In this document: piece after piece, positions 22,020-32,804 of the stretch
Numbering within the stretch: the first letter of the stretch is position 1
Layout of the letters: every line of letters starts with the position of its first letter
Assembly: GCA_014529385.2 (NCBI GenBank)
Contig: CM043969.1
Span: forward strand, 14,631,446 to 14,695,445
Origin: Adiantum capillus-veneris
Lineage: Eukaryota > Streptophyta > Polypodiopsida > Polypodiales > Pteridaceae
DNA length: 64,000 bases
Reading direction: 5' to 3'
Notes under the pieces: model-generated
What the model saw: the letters and a program-made list of their open reading frames with translations, nothing else
What the model was told of the DNA's origin: nothing
The model's database searches: none
Translations under genes and position numbers: made by a program

Positions 22020-22806
22020 GAGAGACCATAGCAAAGCTCCAACCTTACTTTTCTCAAGTACGTAAGTTCAGATCTTTCAAAATGACTTTTATACCTATGG
22101 TTACATAAGCTTGTCTGAGACAAACTAATGAACACACTAATCAATTTTCTATTCGCTTAGAATGTACTAATTTAATTGCGCTTACAACTTGAAACTCTTG
22201 ATGAGCACAATTTACGTTACACAACATCACATTTGCAATATTAAAAAACAGAATTTGTAGACAATATTCACTTCGCTTTTACCATCATAACTTGCTATTG
22301 TGTGGTGTTTAAAAACCACTACACATTAGTGTGTTCCTTATTTGAGAGGGAAGATAAGGGGAGTTTGTAAAGAGAAATTGTTGTAGAGCCCCTTTACACT
22401 AGTGAGTTGTGATAGGCTTTTTTTGGGGATGATGTTCACAACAAACAAATCCATATGTGGCACACCTAATGGCATATCTTTAAAACTTGGGTCATAGGAT
22501 TTTTTGCAAATTTATAAAAAAAATGTGTGGAAGACAGATCGTTGATTGGATGAGCCTATGAATTTATTCTTCATCACAAAAGGAGCTATTTTTAGGAGTT
22601 AAGCTATGGCGATGTATAGGTGATTGTGGGGTGAACAGGTGTGGCAAGTTGTGGAGCGTGCCACCTGTGAGCATTGAGACCCACATGTAACATTGAGATC
22701 GAAGAGTCCACCATTTGTACTTAGGGGACGGTCACATGAGCCATAGTTATTAGTCACCTTTTCTAATAACTTATGCATGTGTTGCAATCACGCTAGGAAA
22801 GTAATG
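21082..22806. other. No gene seen; short (AG)n at 21,990-22,024
   Basis: No ORF with a recognisable motif on either strand. An interrupted (AG)n tract lies at 21,990-22,024. Confidence 0.4.
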
Positions 22807-22864
22807 ATGCATAGTAGAACTATGCATGGGGTTTTGGCAACTATGCTGCAATCAGCATAGTTGC
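22807..22864. repeat. Two adjacent perfect hairpins
   Basis: First hairpin: ATGCATAGT (22,807-22,815), loop AGA, ACTATGCAT (22,819-22,827). Second hairpin: GCAACTATGCTG (22,837-22,848), loop CAAT, CAGCATAGTTGC (22,853-22,864). Stems of 9 and 12 bp are perfect and share the ACTATGC core. No flanking T-run or known element explains them. Confidence 0.85.
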
Positions 22865-23424
22865 ACAAAGTATCGATTAAAGATGCATTCAATTATCCAA
22901 AACCAATTGCAACTTGTTTTTATTAAAGTGTTGCTTGCAGCTACATGGCCCTTGGCAATGGCGATGTCATTGTGTCCTCACCTCTTGCACCTACAATATG
23001 GGCACTCTCATCACTGCCCATGCAGCTTACATGCGATCTCCACCTGCATGTAAACTATGGAAGTAACTCTCGCGTGACCATGCCAAACATTGTCCTTTTG
23101 TGTTTATTAATGAGAAGGCCTTAGTTCTTCATAGTTGTGTACTCAAAATGCAATGCCTCTTAAGTGTATACATACCTCACTCTAAGATATATCTTGAGCA
23201 GCTTACAAGAGGCCATCAACAAAATGATTTGTAATCGCACCCTCATCGACTAATTCTCAACATTTGTCATTCATTGTTTTTCTTAAAATAAACCTTTAGC
23301 TTTGAATAGTAATCTCCTATCTCTACCTAGTTCCCAACCACATCTCCATGTCTCCAATCCAATATAGATGTGGGGGAATTCACTAGGTGTTACCATATGA
23401 GTGTGGGCGCACGCGCGGGGGGAA

Positions 23425-23426
<2 letters not shown>
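22865..23426. other. No gene seen
   Basis: No supported ORF. The 75-codon frame at 22,826-23,053 has no recognisable motif. Confidence 0.4.

Positions 23427-23458
<32 letters not shown>
23427..23458. repeat. Poly(G) run of 32
   Basis: An uninterrupted run of 32 G. It could form a G-quadruplex, and its length in an assembly is unreliable. Confidence 0.95.
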
Positions 23459-23460
<2 letters not shown>

Positions 23461-26378
23461 GTTATGTAAGGGAAGAAAGCTACAATTTACAAAGAATGAT
23501 TACGCATATAGGAGTTTCAAAAGGGGCATGCAAGTGACATTCCCTTATTTTTCCTAGTAAATTCCTTGAAAATAGGCATTATTCTCTTCATCAAATACAT
23601 CCCCATATGCAAATGCCTTGCACAATTGAAAGGCTAGCCGCTGCACTCCTTCCAAGCATGTCACTTTCACCATATTCCAACTGCCTAACATTAGTGCACT
23701 CAATGTACATCCTAGGCTTTAGGGACTCTTGGGACTGTGCCTACGACGTTAACATGACATTGCCTCATTCTGCAAGCACAAGTTTGTATCTCTAACAAAC
23801 ATTGTGAAAAATGGAAGAATTTCAATACCTTATGCTCATGTGAGAATGAGAAAACCCACTTTCAAAGTATACCCACCCTCAAGCTTCTAGAACAAGGAGA
23901 AAAGTAACAATGGCCTACATAAGAAGATTTGAGTGTGTGTAACCCACTACTCAATTGTCCTCTCTACATTAGTCCAAAAACAAGTGTCAACTTTCTCTCA
24001 CAGTGGCGTATATGTACAAAAGCCAATGAGCAATCAGTTCTTCTTATCTTATTAGAAAAAGGGGAAGAAAACAAGTTTGCCATCATCCACTTGCCATGTG
24101 GCACACTTTATTCTTCCCAATAATTCAAGTTGAGGTCCTATTTTAGGGTTTTAGGGTGTTATTTTACTTTACCTTGAGGCACGGCCACTGTTGAGAGCTC
24201 ATTACCTTCTAAACCTCAGTCATCTCCTCCAGGATTTTGAGCTCTTATTAAGCTCCCCTTCAGCTCAGATATATACACAAATAACTGTGATCTCAAAAGT
24301 CTGTCGAGATCTAGAATACTAATGGCTAGACTTGCAATGTAGTCAATGCGCAAATGGAATTACAATACATTAAACCTTAGAAGACTGAATTACATCCGCA
24401 TCAAGAGCTACCAATAACATTACAAGGGTGCATGGTGCCTCTATAGTAATTTCCAAGTATTTGGAAAGGGAAATCTCTTATCTTCCAGGGACTTCCAATA
24501 CAGTGAAAAGAAAAAGAAACCTTCCTTACATGACTTATTTAGAGAAATTCACCAACGCCCATGATTAAGAAACAGTCCTTATATTCCAAAATTCCCAGGC
24601 AGGCATAGGTGCATAATAGGTTTCTAATCCAAGCATAAAACATGACATTTAAGAGAGATCTTTACAAAACCAATTACCTGTAAATGACTATTGCAAGACT
24701 ACAAGAGATACCATTTAATGGGAAAATACAAGTTTATATAAATGTGAAAACCTATGTCAGAACGACAAAAGATGCCATAAAATAAGCAAAGCCAAGTTCC
24801 CCAACAAATCCATTGTATATGGCCTTTGCCAATCACTATGAACCAGAGCTTGCTTTACACCCTCATTAGTAAATAAGAAAACACATAATGCCTGTTGGAA
24901 AAACGAACAGAAATAATTACTTGCGAATCAGATTGGAGATAAATTCACTGAGCTGCTCTGATCCACTAGTACGTGACATACCTGGTGAACACGGTCATGA
25001 ATCACACCGCTCACTAAAACGCAGCACTACTGTGAAGGGAGAACTTTGACAAGGCAGTCCAATCTTTACTTGAAACTGGTGGCATCCGCATCACCCATGC
25101 CATTATTACCCCTTTCTTTTTGGGTGGATCGGCACGCTTATCATGCAATGCATTCAGCCCAACAAGGACAACACACTCTTTGTCTTTATCTGGTAAGAAT
25201 TAGCGTCCCTCTTCTCGTCTTCAAGATGATACCTGCCTTGTGCCATTTCGCATGCAAAATTGAAAGTGTAACACAAAGTGGAGTCTTTGTAGAAGCTCTC
25301 TGCCATACTCGTTCATTCTTCTCTTTTCGTACTTTTTTCACACAAATGGTTTCTTCCCACACACCTTCAGGAGAGAGTTAATCACGCTTCAAACCCCACA
25401 AACAGTGAGCACAAATGCCAACATTCCTCACTGTGGATCGTATGTTCAGCAAACATTTCAGCTCTCATCTGAGTAGAAAAGACGTTGCTGGGCAAGTGGT
25501 TAGTGTGTGAGTGAGGAGATTAAGGTAATGAATTCCTAACCAAGCTCCCATTGGTAAGCCAATTTCACATTACAACACTGACAGTCTTAGTACATTTTTG
25601 GGCTTCCACAAAATGTAATGTGGCATTATCACCATGGCATGCAACCAGTTAGTGGTTGTATGAGGTGGTTGTTTGTTGATCCAAAGTCCTCAATCCCAAC
25701 ATTGATTCATCAATACAAGAAAACAATATGGAAATATTCCTCCAAGTAATTTTTCTTTGTTGGAACCTTTATTCCTTGGAGAGTAAAAGGAGTGGCTGCT
25801 ACAGCAATTTCTTTGTCCACTCATTTCCTGGATGTGGGTAGGTGTAATATTTGAATAGGAAGGTTCGATTTCATACATGTCGAGGCATAATTTTGGAAAA
25901 TTGGAAAAAATAACTCCAGTCAACAGAAGACTGGCCAGTGCAGGTCTCTTACCCTTTTAAAAGCACCCTACACTGTTACATGAGCACCCATGCCCTAACA
26001 AACCATACCAGAATCATGGGAACCCTCACCCTGAATATAAGCAAATGAGAGAGTGTGTCGCAGAGCCAATATCTGTAGTCTACAAGCCGATTGGAAAGCC
26101 CCCGCATCATCATCACATGTTAATTCTGCATAACAAGCATACGCACAAGCATCATTCAAACATAAACAATCAATCATCACACTAGGTGTATAAATATCAA
26201 TACCATCCAAAACGCATTGCGTACCATTTAATCACATTGTACACCAATCATGGGTACATTTATGCCAATATCATCGTCTCGTATGAAAGCAGGCAACCAC
26301 ATACCGAGTTTTAGCAGCTTGAGAAGGCAGCATTTATGGTTGCACTACCTTGCATGAGCAGGTTGTAACCTTTTTCTT
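23459..26378. other. No gene assigned; downstream flank of the host gene
   Basis: The longest frame (25,046-25,381, + strand, 111 codons) has no known motif and looks like chance. The part nearest 26,378 is the 3' flank, and presumably the 3' UTR, of the host gene on the - strand. I could not pick a polyadenylation site with confidence. Confidence 0.4.
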
Positions 26379-28409
26379 CTACCAATCTGGCTCTGAATCC
26401 TCAAAATCTTGCTTTTCAACATCAGACTCTGCAAGATCTCCAACCAACGTGAGCCATTTCACTGATTCTTGTGGTACGCCTATATGGTATGGCTTAACAT
26501 TAGGAGCTAACACCGTGTCCTTTCCCGATTGCTTCTTGCCACGACGCTTTCGCATATTTGATCCTTTTGGCACTAGACCCAAAATTCTGGCCGTTTCCGA
26601 GGCACCTCCCCATTTCTCGTAAGCACGAGAAAGGCCGAATTTGCCTGAGCACAAAAAGATTTGAAAAAAAAAAAAAGAGATAACTGTGATTTAAGTTACC
26701 AGTAGTGCACACATGAACTGTTGCATTGATGAATCATAATACAATACTAACCTAAGCGCTCTATGGATAGCCGGCTTGGTAAAACATCTGGATCACATCC
26801 TGTTTCTTTCTGTGCAGCAATTACCTGGAAAGTGTCCCTCACCAACCTTGAGAGATTACGATGTGAAAAAACAAAAGACTACTTGACTTGCTGCAAGCAA
26901 AAGGTCATACCAAAGCAGCTGACTTTATACCAAAAACATTCCCTGATGAGGCACACAAAGATTTCACTTAATGCAGAGAACACGACAAATCAATCAACAT
27001 GTTTGCACAAACACTGACACTCAATAGACATAAAGTCTAACAACTACACAACCCTTAACCACCATTATAGTGATTGCATGGCATGCCTTTCTGTGTTGTC
27101 AGGTCTTTATCTGACTGAATCTTGGATCCTTATTTCCCCACTGGTTATTCAACAGAGAGTGTAGAAGAGCTTTCACAATCTTAAATTAGGATCTTGGCCA
27201 TTATCAACTGTTTTAAGATGGACAAATAAGCCTCTGAATACAGGATTGCAAGAACGTCATAAACTTTCCTACTAGTGTCATCATAGATTATTGATTGCAA
27301 ATACATATGCAAGATTGTAAAAGCCATAGATTAGAGACTCATCAATGCCTTCACACCACACATAGCAACAGACAGTCAGAGAGGACCATTATATTGGAGG
27401 CTGGAATGAAAACAGAATGCATCAAACAGAAAGTCCACTTGCTTAGGACAAGGTTCTGAGGCTTGTAGCACCAAGTACAATGATTCTTGGAAAATAATAT
27501 GCACAATTATTGACAGAACAATTCAATGACAGCAATTAACATTTTGAACCAAGGGGATGAAATAGCACCTCATTTCGCAGGTTTTGTATATCGTCCCAAT
27601 ACCCACGTGGTTTTCGTTCATCATAAGACAAAGAAAGCTTCAATCTTGCAGCCACTGTGCTAAATCCACCAACAGCTTTGATAGCCTTTTCAAGATCAGT
27701 GCGCCAATGCTTGCGCAGAAGCTGTCTCTTTGGCATTATTCCTTCGCTTCCATAAGCTGCTATGAAATCCCTAATCTCTCGTTCTAACACACCAAAATCA
27801 TCCCTCAAACCTTGGATGCGAGGACCACGACCCATTCGTTTCTTAGACAAATCAGTTGATGAGCCTTTGTGAGTAAGTGCATCTCGATCATCTTCTCTTT
27901 TTGAATTAGTGTCAAAATTTTCAGCTTCAATTAGGTTAAGCTTTGCACAGATGCTTGGCTCCACTGACTCAGTTAAAGAAATGAGGTCAGGAATTTCCAT
28001 TGAAACAGAGCTTGAACTGTTTGCTGAACTCTCCACCTTGTCGCGAATAGCACAAAGATTTGAAGGAAGGTCTTCATATATAACCTGCATACAACAATCC
28101 ATTAACATAAACATTAAAAAACATGGTACAATCAAGAACACGGCTAATTTTGGAAAAAGGCTGTTGAATCATGGAAATTACTTCCTCAACAAGGGATTCT
28201 GCAAGAATGCAGTCTTTCCAAATCTTAGTCTCTACTGTGTATTTCAACACCGTGTGCTGAGCCCCAAGTTCATTAAGCGTCCACCTTCCTTGAAAAAAGT
28301 CAAAGTCTCCCTCAACTTGTTTGAAAGAGATCTCTTGTTCTGGCTGCTCCCACAAGTCAAGAATTACCCGAGCATGAAGAACCATGTATAAGAGGCATTT
28401 GCAACCCTC
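26379..28409 (-). CDS. START/polyketide-cyclase-like plastid-type protein, 3' four exons
   Basis: Four exons on the - strand join in frame: 28,409-28,182, 28,084-27,569, 26,824-26,752 and 26,644-26,379, giving 360 codons plus the stop TAG. Introns are 97, 744 and 107 bp with GT...AG ends. The 27,568 donor (GTGCTA) is weak. The first exon reads LLYMVLHARVILDL...VEGDFDFFQGRW, the C-terminal half of a START-like/COQ10 polyketide-cyclase domain as in plant chloroplast proteins of the Arabidopsis AT5G08720 type (recalled, not searched). Then come two related modules ending in DLEKAIKAVGG..TVAARL and GLSRAYEKWGG..ETARILGL, each preceded by an L..E..... MP/LP segment. The protein then turns basic (RKRRGKK) and ends acidic. 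Function is unknown beyond likely lipid or ligand binding. The 5' exons, including the START N-terminal half, are not found in the window. Confidence 0.8.
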
Positions 28410-28572
28410 CTGATGAATCAAAATTCTCTTCTTAAAATGCAGAGAAAGCATAAGAATCTAGTTAATGGAGTATGGGCAAAATAATCTTGTGCATTGTCTT
28501 TTAGGTTTTGTGTGCATGCATGCACATATCTAAAAATGAATGTGTGTGCAAGCGCATGCCCGGGGGGGGGGG

Positions 28573-28612
<40 letters not shown>

Positions 28613-28905
28613 ATTGAAGAAACGCATGCTAACACATGGAACGATCCAAAGAACCAACTAAATAATGCCACACTAAAGCAATTACGAAAAATACTCATGA
28701 CCATACAAGCTCACCCTAATTAAGAAAGAAATGTAAGAAAGGATACATAAATTGCACATAGACCTTCCCTTGGTGCCCGCCTCCCTTGAGATTGGTAGCA
28801 TGAGTTAGTTTGGTATGGCACATATGCAGACAAGCTTACAAGTGCGCACCGAATCTACCTACTTATCTCTGATACCACATGTGAACTATGGAGGATCGAA
28901 ATAAA
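28410..28905. other. Intron or upstream flank of host gene
   Basis: The acceptor TTGATTCATCAG adjoins the exon at 28,409, so this sequence is probably intron. It contains G(14) followed by (GA)n at 28,562-28,611. I see no coding exon of the START domain here. Confidence 0.5.
28562..28611. repeat. G-run and (GA)n microsatellite
   Basis: Fourteen G followed by about 18 GA units, within the probable intron upstream of the host exon. Confidence 0.95.
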
Positions 28906-29171
28906 CATTAAACAACATAATGAAGACAACACCTGAAAAGAAACACAACTTACTTGGTGGACTAAAGAGAGCTTCAAGCTTGAAAATTGTACATACATTG
29001 GTTTGGAGCTTCTCTTCTATACCAGGAGTGAACTTGCTCTCCTGATCACTGAGCACTCCTAGTATAAAAGAGAGGCTACAAACCAATGTACATACAAGTT
29101 TCAAGCACTCTTTAGTCCACCAAGTAAGTTGTGTTTCTTTTCATGTGTTGTCTTCAATATGTTGTTTAATA
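28906..29171. repeat. Long inverted repeat (foldback element or hairpin RNA locus)
   Basis: Left arm 28,906-29,030 (125 nt), spacer 29,031-29,053 (23 nt), right arm 29,054-29,171 (118 nt). The arms are about 90 % complementary with a single 7-nt bulge (CTTCAAG in the left arm near 28,972). A 36-bp stretch from TGAAAAGAAACACAACTTAC through TGGACTAAAGAG is perfect in both arms. A transcript of either strand would fold into one long hairpin. I see no target-site duplication. A foldback MITE, or a young hairpin small-RNA locus, would both fit. Confidence 0.88.
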
Positions 29172-29319
29172 TTGGCTTGTGTCCTCATCAATGAAGTGGG
29201 GAGATTAAGCTGTCAAAGCCCTAACTATCTCCCAAGTAGCGCACCTTTCAGACTGTCCCTTCCATTTACAAAATTTTCCTCGATAGGCACAATAGTGTCA
29301 GCTTCACATAGTTTTTCTT
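29172..29319. other. Gypsy-like spacer
   Basis: A short stretch joining the inverted repeat to the gypsy C-terminal remnant. No gene seen. Confidence 0.35.
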
Positions 29320-29460
29320 TAAGGTAATTGCCATGAAATACTGGATGCGATACTATCATCCAAGGGAAGATCCAATTCATAGGCAACAAGGTCTACTTTT
29401 TGTGTGATCAAGAATGGACCACAAAATCTAGCTACACGCTTATAATGCTTTCCAATTCAC
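29320..29460 (-). pseudogene. Gypsy integrase C-terminal remnant
   Basis: On the - strand the frame reads GPFLITQKVDLVAYELDLP followed by SHPVFHGNYLK. This matches the conserved end of Ty3/gypsy integrases (GPF.I...VG.VAY.L.LP....H.VFHVS.L). It is read leftward from 29,460. The rest of the integrase lies about 1.9 kb away at 31,355-31,808, so the element has been split or internally rearranged. Confidence 0.75.
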
Positions 29461-30960
29461 ATAGTCTTCAAATGTAAGGTGCAGCGGAATGAATGTTTGC
29501 GCTTTGCTCAAGATGAGTGCTCCGAATTGTGCTCAAGGTTCCTTTTGTTCTTATGGAAGGTAGAGCCTTCCGTTCTTAATGAGAGAATGCTATGATCACA
29601 AACAAAGTGAATGGACATTGTACGTGCAAGTGTATGAGACTGAGAGATAGAGAGAGAGAAGAGAATACGACACCAAAGACGTTGTAAAACCCTCCTCCGA
29701 AGGCCCCACTCTCGTCGGCGAGAGTGGTCTACTTATGATTGCACAAATGGGTACAATGATGGTGCATGGAAACTAATGCAACTTGGGACTATGCCGGTGA
29801 CGATGTCGACGACGACGATGCGACGACGACGTGCTGAAAACGCAGATGCTGAAATCTGCGTTTTCTGGGCTGAAACTGTAAACCTTGCGGAAACTGACCG
29901 TGCAGCGAGGAACTGCTACGGGAAGGTGAGATCTGCGAGGTTCGGGACTTGATCTGCGGGTACTAAAGGCTGAAAACTGAAAACGCTGGTCTTGTGGCTG
30001 ATTTTGTCGCGATGATCTGCAGAAACGCTGAGGTTGATCTGCAAATCAAAAACGCTAGGGGCTGAAATTGGTCTTTCTGTCGCCGTGGTTCTGCAAATGC
30101 AAAAACGCTAGGCTGATCTGCTGTGTAGCGATGGCGCCGGGGCTGATCTACTGTGCACCAACACGCCAGGGCTGATCTGATCCCAAAACGCTAGCTTTAG
30201 GCTTCTGCTCCAAAAACGCTAGGTCTCCTGGGGGGTTCTGCTGAGAAGTTGCCTGTTGAGCGTGGAGCTCCTGCTACCTCTTCTGCCATTTAGTGCTAAC
30301 TTGGGTTTGCTTATATATTTTCTTAGCAAAATTGCCCTACCTACTTTTGTTGGAAAGTCACTTAAATTAATAAGTGAAAAATGCCAAAAATAGGCTAAAT
30401 GCATTGGAAAATTCCCTAACTGATTCTAATGGATTCTGATGGGAATACTGATGATCATGCTGTGTGCAACCAAAGGATATGCATCTATACTAAGTGACTT
30501 GACATGTACAGTCTACGAATAGACTCACAAAAGTGCCAGATCACTCCTAAATCTAGACTGACTTGACTGATTGAACCCTTGTCGTGCTGTAGCTTGTCCA
30601 CGGTCACATAGGATTGGATGTGTCACGTGACATCGAACCTTCACATAGACCCATTGTCCCACATCTCGAGTCCTTGGAGACCTCTTTTGATCAGCAAAAT
30701 CACGAGCTTTCCTTCATAGTAACAGGGGATGCGCTTTTTCTCGCTTCCCATCCCCACTTTTCCCTCCCCACTTGCCGTCCCGTCCTCCTTTTTACACTAA
30801 AATTCCATTTGAGCCCCGTTCCCCGTCTCGGAATGCGTCCATTGTGACTATGCTTTCCTTACACTATCCTCACATACGAGAAATCATGAGTTTGACAATC
30901 TTTGACTTTCTCTAAGCCAACATCAATAGGGGAGCTTGAATCTATACATCAGCATGAACG
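29461..30960. other. LTR-like insert with a degenerate minisatellite
   Basis: No coding frame is recognised. The features are a perfect 9-bp hairpin with TCGG loop (29,706-29,727, CCACTCTCG/CGAGAGTGG), a GAC-triplet stretch (29,800-29,833), and several copies of AAAAACGCTAGG or close variants followed by CTGATCTG between 29,830 and 30,225. A G-box palindrome TGTCACGTGACA lies at 30,621-30,632. The style is that of a plant LTR or leader that split the gypsy integrase, but I cannot define its ends. Confidence 0.4.
30621..30632. promoter_or_regulatory. G-box palindrome
   Basis: TGTCACGTGACA is a perfect 12-bp palindrome with a CACGTG core, the binding site of plant bZIP and bHLH factors. It may be a regulatory element of the LTR-like insert. 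Chance occurrence cannot be excluded. Confidence 0.3.
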
Positions 30961-31010
30961 GGCTAAATTCAACAACAATAGGGGATTTAGGCTCATATCT
31001 ATACATCGGC

Positions 31011-31220
31011 TTAAATGGGCTAAATTTAGGCTAGATCCGGTTGCGAAACGCTTGTTACTATGATAGGCAAACTCTAACTACCAAAGATACCTTTCCCCAT
31101 CTATAAGCCCTCAACTTAAATGGGCTAAATTTAGGTTAGATCCGGTTGCGAAACGCTTGTTACTATGATAGGCAAACTCTTAACTTCCAAAGATATCTTT
31201 CCCCATCAGACTGCCTATGA
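31011..31220 (-). repeat. 105-bp tandem duplication in gypsy remnant
   Basis: Two units, 31,011-31,115 and 31,116-about 31,220, each with TTAAATGGGCTAAATTTAGG, GATCCGGTTGCGAAACGCTT and ATGATAGGCAAACTCT. They differ at only a few bases. Shorter related pieces (GGGCTAAATTCAAC, ATCTATACATC) lie just to the left. Confidence 0.85.
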
Positions 31221-31354
31221 GAGATATAAGCCCTCAACTTGTCTTTCTCTTCCAATATCTGATTACATCCTTTTAGTTTGTCTCACACAGAGGATGACAT
31301 ACTCAACTTCGCTTGAAAGTGAGTAAATACATTCCACCAAAATCTTCCACTGAA

Positions 31355-31808
31355 CTAGCTTTCCCAATCACTAACAATATCCTTTGGAAAACCATACAGC
31401 TTATAAAGCTGATCGACAAATAAAATTGCCAACTCATGGCTTTTTACCGTCCATTTCATGGGTACAAACTTTGCCATTTTGGTGAGTCTATCAACCACAA
31501 CCCAAATGGCATCGTTGCCACGACTATTATTTGGTAAACCAACTATAAAATCCATTAAAAAACACTCACTTGGCATCAGGGGTATCTAATGGATGGAGTA
31601 GGCTAGCTTTCTTAAGGCGCTCTTCTTCACATAGCTCTCTATGTAAAAGCACATTTTTGGACAATAGAAATATCGTTTGTACAATGCTACAGTTCTCTAA
31701 ATCGTTCGATCCTAGCGCTAAAAACATTGTGGCATTCAAAGAAAATCCTTTGTTGAATCTCATCAATTTTTGGCACGTAGACTTCTCCATTTCTAAACAA
31801 TAGTCCAC
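31355..31808 (-). pseudogene. Ty3/gypsy integrase remnant
   Basis: The frame 31,576-31,355 reads MDFIVGLPNNSRGNDAIWVVVDRLTKMAKFVP, the conserved first part of the gypsy integrase core, with its first catalytic Asp and a later IVSDWES where active copies read VSDRD. The frame 31,808-31,566 is the worn zinc-binding region before it. Stops and a frameshift separate them, so it is inactive. Confidence 0.8.
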
Positions 31809-32293
31809 CTTAAATGGAAAAATGTCTATGTCTCATCTCTTCTGTACAACTCAGTTGGGTCTCTGGATCACCCAAGCTTGTATATGAGTCGCAAAAAGAG
31901 AGATAGAAATCGTGAAAATTTCAGCCATGGACAAAGCATTAACCTCATATAATCCAACTAAGTCCATCAATAACTCGATTGTTGGATTCTTTCGTGTGAT
32001 GGATCTGAAAGTCAAACTCTTGCATAAGTTCAACCCAGCTAGCCTTCCGGCTCTAAGATTGCCCTAATCACAAACATAGCACAAAGAATGATGACCAGTC
32101 CATGCAACAAAGGTAGAGCCGTACAAATATTCAAAGCATGGACCATTGCATAAAGCTCTTGCTCATGCGTTGGATAACACATTTTAGCGTTAGAAAGTTC
32201 CTTGCTTTCAAACGCAACAAGACATTGTCGTGTCGTGGAAAGTAAATAAAAATGTTCACCTGACGTTTTATGCTTTTTGATATAGGGGAGCAA
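31809..32293 (-). pseudogene. Ty3/gypsy RNase H remnant
   Basis: The frame 32,293-32,039 includes VAFESKELSNAKMCYPTHEQELYAMVHAL, the conserved gypsy RNase H segment with its Glu (EQEL) but poorly kept flanks. It continues the - strand order RNase H then integrase. The sequence 31,809-32,038 between them has stops in all frames. Confidence 0.75.
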
Positions 32294-32799
32294 ATACTAC
32301 AATGTATATAGTATCATATGTGTGAAAGCGGTTGCTTCCGTTGCAGTTGTGTACATACCTTATCAAGAAGACGAGTCCTTGGACCAGGCATCATTGCATG
32401 TTTTCTCACATTAGGAAATGCCTCCTTTGGGTTAATAGTATATATATAACAAGTGCATCATGATGGCACACTTGTTTCGTCTATAAATTTCAATGTGGAT
32501 GAGCATCGTCCAAAAATAGCAGCTGGCGTGCACAACCGTCAATGATGTATTTAAAGGTCATGACAAGTAGAGAAATAGGGTTAAACATAAAATTTGAGTT
32601 CGAGGGAATTTTTCCACAAATTTCAAGATTCTTCCCAACTTGTTTGGGCTTTCCACAGATCATGATGGTAAAAATAACACAATTTGGGTCAAAAATGGCT
32701 CAAACTGCCACATCGCACACGGTGGCGTGACTCTAAGCAAGGGGCCTACATATTCACGGCTGAATATCAACACATTCAACCTCTATGAGAAGGAATACA
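32294..32799. other. No gene seen; target of the chromovirus insertion
   Basis: AT-rich flank of the chromovirus. Without that element it would join directly to 41,508. I find no motif in it. Confidence 0.4.
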
Positions 32800-32804
32800 C
32801 AGGC
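32800..32804. repeat. Target-site duplication CAGGC, left copy (chromovirus)
   Basis: CAGGC precedes the LTR start TGAAACCGG and is repeated at 41,503-41,507 right after the other LTR ends in GGTGACA. Confidence 0.95.

Noticed and set aside
25046-25381. 111-codon + strand ORF as a possible host gene
   Set aside because: No domain, no splice-supported extension and no coding-like context. Length alone is not convincing in a 64-kb window.
27909-28391. 160-codon + strand ORF over the host gene
   Set aside because: It is antisense to the START exon and crosses its intron. The - strand reading has splice sites and domain matches, and this one has none.
28906-29171. Calling the inverted repeat a named MIRNA gene
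   Set aside because: Folding alone cannot separate a MIRNA from a foldback MITE. There is no small-RNA evidence and no recognised mature sequence.
29706-29727. Rho-independent terminator (9-bp hairpin with TCGG loop)
   Set aside because: The stem is perfect but no T-run follows, and the context is eukaryotic non-coding DNA.
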